The notes under the pieces were generated by a model. The model saw only the letters and a list, made by a program, of their open reading frames with translations. It made no database searches and was not told the origin of the DNA. Positions 34,808 to 42,322 of a stretch of 64,000 nt of DNA are shown piece by piece. Position numbers and translations under genes: made by a program. The stretch covers positions 1,054,001 through 1,118,000 of the forward strand of contig JAILWO010000002.1 of NCBI GenBank assembly GCA_025698895.1, in the 5' to 3' direction. The number at the start of each line of letters is the position of its first letter. Positions within the stretch are counted from its first letter, which is position 1. This DNA is from Rhizobiaceae bacterium. Its GTDB lineage: Bacteria > Pseudomonadota > Alphaproteobacteria > Rhizobiales > Rhizobiaceae.

Positions 34808-37402
34808 ATGGCCAGGGACGCGAGCGGCGACTTCTACCCGGTACCGATCGTCGACCAGAGCTCCCGACCCGGCGCCATTACCCGCCTTGTCATCTTCATC
34901 GTGGTGCTGACGGGATCGGCGATCGCTTTCGCCATCTTCCGCGAAAGGCTGGGCGACCCGTTCCTGCTGGGCATGCTCGGCGTGCTGGCCATGATCGGCG
35001 TCGGCTTCCTGTTCGCCACCGCCATCGGCTTCGTTCAGGTCGCGCCGCGCTCCACGTCCGACGAACTGTCCAAGGCCTTCGTGGACACGCTCCAGGAAGG
35101 GTTGCTGGTCACGGACACGAAGCGCCGCATCCTCTATGCCAACCGCGCCTATGCCGACATGACCGGCGCGCGGACCGCCTCCGATATCCGCACCGTGGAG
35201 GACCTGCTGTCGGACAATCCCGAAGCGTCGGAGACAGTGCTGCGCCTGGCCTCGGGCGTGCGCGACGGGATCGCCGGCGATGGCGAGTTTCGCCTGGCGC
35301 AGCCGATCGCGCCGGGCGCGGGCCACGGCGCGCGCTGGTATCGCGCCCGCGCGCGCACCTTTTCGGTGCCCGGCCGCCGCCGGCCGCTGATCGCCTGGCT
35401 GCTCGGCGACATTTCGGCCGAGCGCGCCGAGCAGGAGCGTTTCTTCCTCGATCTGCAGAAGGCGATCGACCATCTCGACCACGCCCCGGCCGGCTTCTTC
35501 GCCGCCGATCCGGACGGCCGCATCACCTATGTCAACGCCACGCTCGCCGAATGGCTCGGCATCGATCTCGCCAGCTTCACGCCCGGCTCGGTGGCCTTGT
35601 CGGAAGTCGTAGCCGGCGACGGGGTGGCGCAGATCAAGGCGATCAGGGCCGAGCCGGGCAATGTCCGCAACGCCATCGTCGATCTCGACCTCGCCACGCG
35701 TTCTGGCCAGGTGCTTCCGGTCCGCTTCATGCACCGCGTCCAGGCCAACCGCGATGGCGCCCCGGGCCCCAGCCGCACCATCGTCCTCAACCGGGCGGTC
35801 GGCGAGGACGCCTCGGCCGATCTGAGAGCGTCGGAAATCCGCTTCACGCGGTTCTTCAACTCCACGCCGATGGCGATCGCCGGCGTCGACGCCGAAGGAC
35901 GCATCCTGCGCACCAACGCGCCGTTTCTGTCGCTTTTCGCGGGCGTGGTCGACGCCGACGCCGTCGAGCGCCGGACAACCCTGGCGACCGTCATCCATGA
36001 ACGCGACCGCGAGGCTTTCCTGACCGCGCTCGAAAGGGCGCGGCAGCGGCAGGCCGAAATCCCGCCCATCGACACGGTGCTTCCCAATGACGAGGAGCGC
36101 CACATGCGCTTCTACGTCAACGCCGTCGCCGACAGCGGCGCGGGCGAGGGGGCCGAGGAGGCCGCCATCGTCTATGCCGTGGAGACGACCGAGCAGAAGG
36201 CGCTCGAGAACCAGATGGCGCAAAGCCAGAAGATGCAGGCGGTCGGACAGCTCGCCGGCGGCATCGCGCACGACTTCAACAACGTGCTGACCGCCATCAT
36301 CATGGCGTCGGACCTGATGCTGACGAGCCACCGGCCGTCCGATCCGTCCTTCCCCGATATCATGAACATCAAGCAGAACGCCAACCGGGCCGCCTCGCTG
36401 GTGCGGCAGCTCTTGGCCTTCTCGCGCCGCCAGACGCTCAGGCCCGAGGTGCTGAACCTGACCGACGTACTGGCCGACCTGCGCATGCTTCTTTCGCGTC
36501 TGGTCGGCAATTCCGTCGAGCTCAAGATCGAGCACGGCCGCGACCTGTGGCCCGTGCGTGCCGATCTCGGCCAGTTCGAGCAGGTGATCGTCAACCTCGC
36601 CGTCAACGCCCGCGACGCCATGCCCGAGGGCGGCGACCTTGTCATCCGCACCCGCAACGTCACCGCCGCCGAGTGCGAAGCCTACCCGCATCGCGAGCTG
36701 GTCGCCGCCGACTACGTGCTGGTGGAGGTCGCGGACACGGGTACGGGAATCCCGTCCGAGGCGCTGCGCAAGATCTTCGAGCCCTTCTTCACCACCAAGG
36801 AGGTCGGCAAGGGGACCGGGCTCGGCCTGTCGATGGTCTATGGCATCGTCAAGCAGACCGGCGGCTTCATCTTCTGCGAATCCGCCGAGGGCGAGGGCGC
36901 GACCTTCCACATCTTGCTGCCGCGCCATGTTGCGCAGGAGAAGGCGGGGGCCGGGGAGATGTCCACCGGCGAGGCCGACGTGGCGCCGGCCCTCCCCGAG
37001 ACGAAGCAGCCCGAAATCGCGCGCGATCTGTCGGGCACGGCCACGGTGCTCTATGTCGAGGACGAGGACGCGGTCAGGATGGGCGGCACGCGCGCGCTGG
37101 CCTCGCGCGGCTACACCGTCCACGAGGCGTCGTCGGGCGTCGAGGCGCTGGAGATATTCAAGGAACTGGACGGCAAGGTCGACATCGTCGTGTCGGACGT
37201 GGTCATGCCCGAAATGGACGGCCCGACGCTGCTGGGCGAACTGCGCGCCATACAGCCCGACATCCGGTTCATCTTCGTGTCGGGTTACGCGGAGGAGGCC
37301 TTTTCCAAGAACCTGCCGCAGGACGCGAAATTCGGCTTTCTGCCGAAGCCATTCTCGCTCAAGCAACTGGCGACCAGCGTCAAGGAAATGCTGGAGAGCT
37401 AA
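34808..37402 (+). CDS. cckA: Cell-cycle hybrid histidine kinase CckA
   Basis: An 864-residue membrane kinase that phosphorylates ChpT and so CtrA and CpdR in alphaproteobacteria. Two helices lie at about 24-76, then PAS domains (about 90-190, 215-340, 350-460), HisKA with [18 protein letters not shown] (His near 487), the ATPase domain with [19 protein letters not shown] and [12 protein letters not shown], and a C-terminal receiver with the phospho-acceptor Asp in [11 protein letters not shown] near 797. ATG 34808 follows AGGGGACGA. Downstream is a rhizobial palindrome that may end the transcript. Confidence 0.95.
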   Translation: MARDASGDFYPVPIVDQSSRPGAITRLVIFIVVLTGSAIAFAIFRERLGDPFLLGMLGVLAMIGVGFLFATAIGFVQVAPRSTSDELSKAFVDTLQEGLLVTDTKRRILYANRAYADMTGARTASDIRTVEDLLSDNPEASETVLRLASGVRDGIAGDGEFRLAQPIAPGAGHGARWYRARARTFSVPGRRRPLIAWLLGDISAERAEQERFFLDLQKAIDHLDHAPAGFFAADPDGRITYVNATLAEWLGIDLASFTPGSVALSEVVAGDGVAQIKAIRAEPGNVRNAIVDLDLATRSGQVLPVRFMHRVQANRDGAPGPSRTIVLNRAVGEDASADLRASEIRFTRFFNSTPMAIAGVDAEGRILRTNAPFLSLFAGVVDADAVERRTTLATVIHERDREAFLTALERARQRQAEIPPIDTVLPNDEERHMRFYVNAVADSGAGEGAEEAAIVYAVETTEQKALENQMAQSQKMQAVGQLAGGIAHDFNNVLTAIIMASDLMLTSHRPSDPSFPDIMNIKQNANRAASLVRQLLAFSRRQTLRPEVLNLTDVLADLRMLLSRLVGNSVELKIEHGRDLWPVRADLGQFEQVIVNLAVNARDAMPEGGDLVIRTRNVTAAECEAYPHRELVAADYVLVEVADTGTGIPSEALRKIFEPFFTTKEVGKGTGLGLSMVYGIVKQTGGFIFCESAEGEGATFHILLPRHVAQEKAGAGEMSTGEADVAPALPETKQPEIARDLSGTATVLYVEDEDAVRMGGTRALASRGYTVHEASSGVEALEIFKELDGKVDIVVSDVVMPEMDGPTLLGELRAIQPDIRFIFVSGYAEEAFSKNLPQDAKFGFLPKPFSLKQLATSVKEMLES

Positions 37403-37403
37403 A

Positions 37404-37505
37404 GCATGTCGCCCGAAAGTGGGAACCGGTTTCGGGACAACGACATGCGACAAAACAAGGCCCTGAAGCGTAGTGAGCGAATCCGAGAGATCACGACACG
37501 CTTAG
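37404..37505. repeat. Rhizobial intergenic palindromic repeat
   Basis: Immediately after the cckA stop, GCATGTCG and CCCGAAA are mirrored by TTTCGGG and CGACATGC, giving a nested hairpin at 37404-37448, followed by an AAAACAAGGCCCTGAAGCG-type tail ending near a GACACGCTT sequence. I recall this motif as a very frequent intergenic element of rhizobial chromosomes. It may act as a transcription terminator or mRNA-stabilising hairpin for cckA. Only one copy is seen in this window. Confidence 0.7.
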
Positions 37506-37523
37506 GCGCTATCGCGGCGGGAC

Positions 37524-37750
37524 GGTGGAGGTGAGCAGAGTATCCTCGAACCCGAAATAAGGCCGCGACCGCAGCCCGGGCTTTCGCCCGCCCGATGGGA
37601 GGCGTGAGCGAAGCGAACTGCCGTGAGATAAGAAAATTGGTGGAGGTGAGAGCAGAGCGCTCGAACCGGAACAAGGCCGCGACCGCGGCCCGGGCTTTCG
37701 CCCGCCCCATCGGAGGCGTGAGCGAAGCGAACTGCCGTGAGATAAAAAAA

Positions 37751-37751
<1 letters not shown>
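37524..37751 (-). repeat. Two tandem ~114-bp repeats ending in tRNA 3'-end-like sequence
   Basis: Copies span 37524-37638 and 37639-37751 and are about 90% identical by eye. Read on the minus strand, downstream of tRNA-Val, each copy starts with a T-rich run and TATCTCACGGCAGTTCGC, passes a GGGCGAAAGCCC hairpin and ends with GGTTCGAG...CACCTCCACC, which looks like a T-arm plus the ACCA end of a tRNA. The arrangement recalls the E. coli tyrT locus, where 178-bp repeats carry tRNA 3' ends. No coding function is likely. Confidence 0.75.
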
Positions 37752-37826
<75 letters not shown>

Positions 37827-37875
37827 TTTCCAAAGGCAGCGGCCGCGAAGTCGGCAGGGCCGCCGCATGGCGGCC

Positions 37876-37904
37876 CGTTTAGGCAGTTTTGCCAGGAACC
37901 GCAA
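37876..37904 (-). promoter_or_regulatory. Possible tRNA-Val promoter
   Basis: On the minus strand TTGCGG (37904-37899) and TAAACG (37881-37876) are 17 bases apart, 50 bases upstream of the tRNA. A GGGCCGCC/GGCGGCCC hairpin lies between. The -10 is weak, so this is tentative. Confidence 0.35.
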
Positions 37905-37974
37905 CAGGATTCGAGGCACGGCGCGCGCCGCCGGCAAGCTTCCCTTGCGGCCACCCGGCGCAGCTTCCTCGCGC

Positions 37975-38003
37975 TTGACAGGCCCAGGCGAAGCGCTTAA
38001 TGC
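37975..38003 (+). promoter_or_regulatory. tRNA-Asp promoter
   Basis: A consensus TTGACA at 37975-37980 is followed after 17 bases by TAATGC (37998-38003), 44 bases before the mature tRNA-Asp 5' end. Confidence 0.7.
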
Positions 38004-38047
38004 ACCGGCCTGCAGCGCGGGTCCTTCGCGGTCGCCGCGCATGAAGC

Positions 38048-38124
38048 GCGGGTGTAGCTCAGTCGGTTAGAGTGCCGGCCTGTCACGCCGGAGGTCGCGG
38101 GTTCGAGCCCCGTCACTCGCGCCA
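38048..38124 (+). tRNA. tRNA-Asp (anticodon GUC)
   Basis: Cloverleaf with acceptor GCGGGTG/CACTCGC, D arm GCTC...GAGT, anticodon stem CCGGC/GCCGG around CTGTCAC (anticodon GTC), T arm GCGGG-TTCGAGC-CCCGT, discriminator G and encoded CCA. A short T run follows. Confidence 0.97.
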
Positions 38125-38253
38125 TTTTTCAATGACTTGGCCAACATGATTGGCGAAAAGTCTGAACGCCCGGCCGGCAATTCAAACTTTCAGCCCGCTT
38201 TGTTCCAGCGCAGGGCCTTGTGGCGTCCGGGCGGCTCGACCTTTGCCAAAAAC

Positions 38254-38270
38254 ATGACTATTGCAGTCAT
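38254..38270. promoter_or_regulatory. Palindrome in the promoter region of the siderophore-interacting gene
   Basis: ATGACT and AGTCAT form perfect 6-bp arms around a 5-base centre, directly before a TATAAA-like -10 (38270-38275) and 64 bases before the start codon. Its place suits a repressor site, perhaps an iron regulator, but it does not match the Irr or RirA consensus I know. Confidence 0.4.
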
Positions 38271-38333
38271 ATAAACCGGCTCGCGAGGGCGGCCGGTATC
38301 CCGTTCATCTGCCTTCAAGGGAGCCGCGTACCC

Positions 38334-39422
38334 GTGCCCGAACCGACGACTGCGCTGACCGCGACCGCCGACGTGATACTGGCCGAGCCGCTCGGCGTCT
38401 TGCGCCGCCTGTGCGCCCATTTCGCCGAGCACGGCAGGGTGCGGGTGGACGGCGCGTGTGGCCGCATCGAGACGACATTCGGCAATGCCAGCCTCGAAGC
38501 CTGCGGCCAGTGCCTCAAACTGCGCGCGGAAGGGCATGACGAGACGTCGCTGGCCTTCGTCAAGCTGTCGCTGGCCGAGCACCTGCTTCACTTCGCGGCG
38601 GGCGACGCGCCGCGGATCGAATGGCAGGGCGACGGTCAGGCCGGGGCGCCATTGCCCTATTTCCGCGAGATGACCGTGGCCTCCGTGCGGGACCTGACCC
38701 CGCGCATGCGCCGCGTCACGCTGACGGGAGCGGACCTCGCGCGCTTCGCCGTGGGCGGTCATCACGTCCGGCTGCTCTTTCCGAAGGACGATACGCCGGC
38801 GTGGCCGGTCATGGGTCCCGACGGCAGGCCTCAATGGCCGCGAGGTGCTGCCCGGCCCGATGCCCGCGTCTATACGATCCGCCGCATCGACGCGGCCGCC
38901 GGCGAAATCGACATCGACTTCGTCCTGCACGAGGGCGCCTGTCCCGGCGGCGATTTCGCGCGGTGGGCGACGCCGGGCCGCCGCGTCGGCATGACCGGTC
39001 CGGGCGGCGGCGAGACGCCACGGGCCGACTGGCTGCTCCTGGCCGGCGACGAGACCGCCTTGCCGGCGATCGCGCGCATGCTGGAAGAGCTTCCTCCGAC
39101 CGCGACCGCCGTGGTCCGCATCGAGGTCGACGGCGCTGCCGAGGAGCAGCCACTGGCCAGCCGCGCCAGTCTCGACCTTCGCTGGCTTCACCGGAACGGC
39201 AACGCGCCAGGCACCTCGGCATTGCTGAGCGAGGTGGTCAGGGCGGTGGAGATCCCGACTGTCCCGTCACGTTTCGTCTGGGTCGGCTGCGAGCACCGCG
39301 GCTTCCGCTCGATCCGCGCATGGCTGCGCAAGGAATGCCGGCTGTCGCGCGACGAGCATCTGGCCGTCGCCTATTGGCGGCGCGGTCGCGAGGGCGACGA
39401 GGCGCGCGGCGACGACCATTGA
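38334..39422 (+). CDS. Siderophore-interacting protein with N-terminal DUF2218 domain
   Basis: A 362-residue fusion. Residues 1-100 are a DUF2218 domain (TADVILAEPLGVLRRLCAHF, ETTFGNASLEACGQCLKL); from about 115 on is a ferric-siderophore reductase-like FAD/NAD(P)H module with LTPRMRRVTLTGADLARF, DARVYTIRRIDAAAGEIDIDFVLH and GDETALPAIARMLEELP, and a C-terminal SIP domain with VWVGCEHRGFRSIRAWLR. It should release iron from siderophores in the cytoplasm. No ATG fits; GTG 38334 with AAGGGAG upstream is proposed. Siderophore uptake genes are not in view. Confidence 0.83.
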   Translation: MPEPTTALTATADVILAEPLGVLRRLCAHFAEHGRVRVDGACGRIETTFGNASLEACGQCLKLRAEGHDETSLAFVKLSLAEHLLHFAAGDAPRIEWQGDGQAGAPLPYFREMTVASVRDLTPRMRRVTLTGADLARFAVGGHHVRLLFPKDDTPAWPVMGPDGRPQWPRGAARPDARVYTIRRIDAAAGEIDIDFVLHEGACPGGDFARWATPGRRVGMTGPGGGETPRADWLLLAGDETALPAIARMLEELPPTATAVVRIEVDGAAEEQPLASRASLDLRWLHRNGNAPGTSALLSEVVRAVEIPTVPSRFVWVGCEHRGFRSIRAWLRKECRLSRDEHLAVAYWRRGREGDEARGDDH

Positions 39423-39595
39423 AGGGGCCGAGTAGGGGCTCGCTCCGGTCGTGCCCGCGTCCTTTGGTCGGTTTCCTGCCCGGTTGGCGGCCGCTTTTCG
39501 AAACGCACAGCGCCTGTGCCATCGCTTTGCCCGGTGCGGCGATTGACACGGCCTCGCGCCTCCCGCCGAATGAAGTCGACCTGAGGGAGGACGGC

Positions 39596-40393
39596 ATGGA
39601 TTTCTCGAAACTGGCCATGATGCGCTGCACCGTCGACGACGGGCTGGCACGCATCGTCTTCACCAATGCCGAGCGCGGCAATCCGATCGACGGGCCGTTC
39701 TCGGCCGAACTGAGGGCGCTGGTGTCGCATCTGGCCGGCCGCGAGGATGTCCGCGCCGTGCTGATTACCGCCGAGGGCCGCTTCTTCAGCGTCGGCGGCG
39801 ACATCAGGGGGTTCGCGCAGTCGCGTGAAGGTGTGCCCGATATCGTGCGGACCTGGACGGCGGACCTGCACAGCGCGATCGCGCGGCTGATGCGCATGAA
39901 GGCCCCAGTCGTGGTCGCCGCGCAGGGCAATGTGGCCGGTGGCGCCGTCTCGCTCGCCGCCGCCGCCGATATTGTTTATGCGGCGGACACAGTGTCCTTC
40001 ACCGCCGCCTTCCCGGCGCTCGGCTTCAGCGCGGACTCAGGCTCGACGGTGACATTGTCTCAGCGCATGGGCTTTTCGCGCGCCAAGCGCTTCCTCCTGA
40101 TGTCGGAGACACTGAAGGCTCCCGAGGCGTGGGAGGCGGGGCTGGTCGACTACATCACGGCCGCCGAGACGCTGGCCGGCGAGGCGGAAGCGACGGCGAG
40201 GCGCTTCGCGTCGGGCGCCACGCTCGCCTATGGCGGCATCAAGCAGACAATGGTCCGCGCCCGCTCTCAGGGGCTCGAAAGCCAGATGGAGGACGAGGCC
40301 CAGACGCTGGCGGCAATCGCCGGTTCCGACGACGCGTGGGAAGGCATTTCCGCCTTCATGGAAAAGCGCAAACCGAAATTCCGGGGGCGCTGA
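39596..40393 (+). CDS. Enoyl-CoA hydratase/isomerase family protein
   Basis: A 265-residue crotonase-fold protein. The oxyanion-hole segments are AEGRFFSVGGDIRGFA (about 58-73) and AAQGNVAGGAVSLAAAADIVYAA (about 100-122); the C-terminal helix contains DEAQTLAAIAGSDDAWEGISAF. At the usual second catalytic position the sequence is FSADSGSTVTL, with Asp rather than Glu, so hydratase activity is unsure; isomerase activity is equally possible. ATG 39596 follows GGGAGGAC. The stop codon lies in the loop of a terminator hairpin. Confidence 0.87.
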   Translation: MDFSKLAMMRCTVDDGLARIVFTNAERGNPIDGPFSAELRALVSHLAGREDVRAVLITAEGRFFSVGGDIRGFAQSREGVPDIVRTWTADLHSAIARLMRMKAPVVVAAQGNVAGGAVSLAAAADIVYAADTVSFTAAFPALGFSADSGSTVTLSQRMGFSRAKRFLLMSETLKAPEAWEAGLVDYITAAETLAGEAEATARRFASGATLAYGGIKQTMVRARSQGLESQMEDEAQTLAAIAGSDDAWEGISAFMEKRKPKFRGR

Positions 40394-40407
40394 GCCCCCG
40401 GGTTGTT
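40381..40407. terminator. Hairpin terminator overlapping the enoyl-CoA hydratase stop codon
   Basis: CCGGGGGC (40381-40388) pairs with GCCCCCGG (40394-40401) around GCTGA, so the TGA stop of the hydratase gene sits in the loop. GTTGTTCT follows on the plus strand. It lies between convergent genes and could serve both. Confidence 0.65.
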
Positions 40408-40412
40408 CTGGC

Positions 40413-41342
40413 TCAGAAGTCGACCCTGTCCGCGCCCTTGAGCTGAAGGATCTCGCGGGCGTCCGCCGGGGTTGCGATCTCGAGACCAAGGCCTTCGATG
40501 ATCTTGCGCGCGTTCGCGACCTGCTCGGCATTGCTTTGGGCCAACCGGCCCGGGCCCGCCCACAGCGAATCCTCCAGCCCCACCCGCACATTGCCGCCCA
40601 TGGCGGCTGCGATCGTCACCACCGGCATCTGGTTGCGGCCCGCCCCCAGCACCGACCAGCGATAGTCCTCGCCAAACAGCCGGTCGGCCGTGCGCTTCAT
40701 ATGCGCCACGTCCTCGGCATGCGCGCCGATGCCGCCCAATATGCCGAATACCGATTGGACGAAGAAGGGCGGCTTGACCAGGCCCCGGTCCACGAAATGC
40801 GCCAGCGTGTACAGATGGCCGATGTCGTAGCACTCGATCTCGAAGCGCGTGCCGTTTTCCGCGCAGCTGGTCAGGATGTTTTCGATGTCGGCGAAGGTAT
40901 TCTTGAAGATGCGGTCCTTCGACCCCTCCAGATAGGGCCTCTCCCAGTCATGGGTGAAGTCCTTGAAGCGGCCGAGCATGGGATAAAGCCCGAAATTCAT
41001 CGAACCCATATTGAGCGAGGCGACCTCGGGCTTGAAGGTGGCCACGGGCTTGAGCCGCTCCTCCACGCTCATCGTCGGCGCGCCGCCGGTGGTGATGTTG
41101 ACCACGCAGTCCGAGCGCTGCTTGATCACCTTCAGGAACGGCTCGAAGGCCTCAGGCGACTGGTCGGGAATACCGGTCTTCGGGTCGCGCGCATGAAGAT
41201 GCACGATCGCCGCCCCCGCCTCGGCCGCCCCGATCGCCGCGTCGGCGATCTCTTGTGCCGTCACCGGAAGGTGAGGCGACATCGACGGCGTGTGGATCGA
41301 CCCCGTGACCGCACAGGTGATGATGACCTTCCGTGACGCCAT
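40413..41342 (-). CDS. Beta-keto acid cleavage enzyme (BKACE, DUF849)
   Basis: A 309-residue TIM-barrel Zn enzyme of the 3-keto-5-aminohexanoate cleavage family, which splits a beta-keto acid with acetyl-CoA. Zn-binding HLHARDP is at about 48-54, with the N-terminal KVIITCAVTGSIHTPSMSPHLP signature and ENGTRFEIECYDIGHLYTL near 168. NVRVGLEDSLWAGPGRLAQSN near 260 is the C-terminal signature. Family substrates include carnitine-derived dehydrocarnitine; here unknown. GAGGAG precedes ATG 41342. Confidence 0.9.
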   Translation of the reverse strand: MASRKVIITCAVTGSIHTPSMSPHLPVTAQEIADAAIGAAEAGAAIVHLHARDPKTGIPDQSPEAFEPFLKVIKQRSDCVVNITTGGAPTMSVEERLKPVATFKPEVASLNMGSMNFGLYPMLGRFKDFTHDWERPYLEGSKDRIFKNTFADIENILTSCAENGTRFEIECYDIGHLYTLAHFVDRGLVKPPFFVQSVFGILGGIGAHAEDVAHMKRTADRLFGEDYRWSVLGAGRNQMPVVTIAAAMGGNVRVGLEDSLWAGPGRLAQSNAEQVANARKIIEGLGLEIATPADAREILQLKGADRVDF

Positions 41343-41449
41343 GACAACTCCTCGAATTTTGGTCTGACATTTGTATCGCGGTCGGTTTAACAGCTTCGCC
41401 GCGCGCGTCGAGGTTTTTCTGCCTGCTGGCCCAACGCATCGGTCGGCGA

Positions 41450-42079
41450 TCAGGCCGCGATCAGCGCCCTGACCCCGTCCGCGACGAACTGGACCGCGAG
41501 CGCGGCCAGGATGACGCCGAGCAGCCGCGTCAGGATCGAGCGGCCCGTCTCGCCGAGGAAGCCGTCTATGCGCTCGGCCAGCACGAAGACCATCCATGTG
41601 ATGGCCGAGCAGGCGAGCAGGATGGCGACCAGTGCTGCCTGGCCCGCCATCGACGGCATCTGGCCTGAAATCAGCACGGTAGCAGATATGGCGCCAGGCC
41701 CGGCGATGAGCGGGATGGCGAGCGGAAAGGCGGCGATGTTGTGGATGTGATCGCGCGTGATGGCGGCGTCGGCGCTGCGCTCCTTCCGTTCCTGCCGCTT
41801 CTCGAATACCATCTCGAAGGCGATGAAGAAGAGCAGAAGCCCGCCGGCGACGCGAAAGGCCGGCAGCGTGATGCCGAACGCCGCGAGAATCGCCGCGCCG
41901 GCCAGCGCGAACAGTGTCAGGACCACGAAGCCGATCACTGAGGCGCGCATGCCGACCTGTCCGCGCTGCTGGCGATCCATGCCGCGCGTCAGCGCCAGGA
42001 AGAGCGGCGCCAGCCCCGGCGGATCGATCGTCGCGAGGATCGTGACAAAGGCGTTGAAAAGACCGTCGAAGCTCAGCAT
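41450..42079 (-). CDS. MarC family integral membrane protein
   Basis: A 209-residue protein with six hydrophobic helices. NAFVTILATIDPPGLAPLFLAL at the start and IAAFPLAIPLIAGPGAIS in the middle are the two signature segments of the MarC/UPF0056 family, which was once thought to be a drug-resistance protein but whose real role is unknown. Stand-alone gene divergent from gyrA by 243 bases. Confidence 0.9.
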   Translation of the reverse strand: MLSFDGLFNAFVTILATIDPPGLAPLFLALTRGMDRQQRGQVGMRASVIGFVVLTLFALAGAAILAAFGITLPAFRVAGGLLLFFIAFEMVFEKRQERKERSADAAITRDHIHNIAAFPLAIPLIAGPGAISATVLISGQMPSMAGQAALVAILLACSAITWMVFVLAERIDGFLGETGRSILTRLLGVILAALAVQFVADGVRALIAA

Positions 42080-42257
42080 CGCCGCCTATCCCCTGCTTGC
42101 TGGGAAACACTAGACAATGTTCCCGAGCGCCGCCACGGGCCGGCTTTGGCCCGCGGGGCGACGGATGCCAAGAGGGAATCTTTCGTCGCAGGCGCGACAC
42201 TCCGGATAACTAGCTGAAAAACCTGGATGTTTTGGCTGCCGAAAACATCGCCCGAGG

Positions 42258-42287
42258 TTGGAGTCACGCACGTCCTTCCTATATAAG
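42258..42287 (+). promoter_or_regulatory. gyrA promoter
   Basis: TTGGAG (42258-42263) and TATATA (42280-42285) or TATAAG (42282-42287) are separated by 16 or 18 bases and lie about 40 bases before the gyrA start. No supercoiling-sensing feature can be judged from sequence. Confidence 0.5.
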
Positions 42288-42322
42288 GGGCAAGTGATTC
42301 CACGAATATTGTGTGACGGATT

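Noticed and set aside
34328-37453. Open frame of over 1000 codons on the minus strand opposite cckA
   Set aside because: It mirrors the codon pattern of cckA, is His/Arg/Gly/Asp-rich without domains, and overlaps a certain gene; typical of antisense frames in GC-rich DNA.
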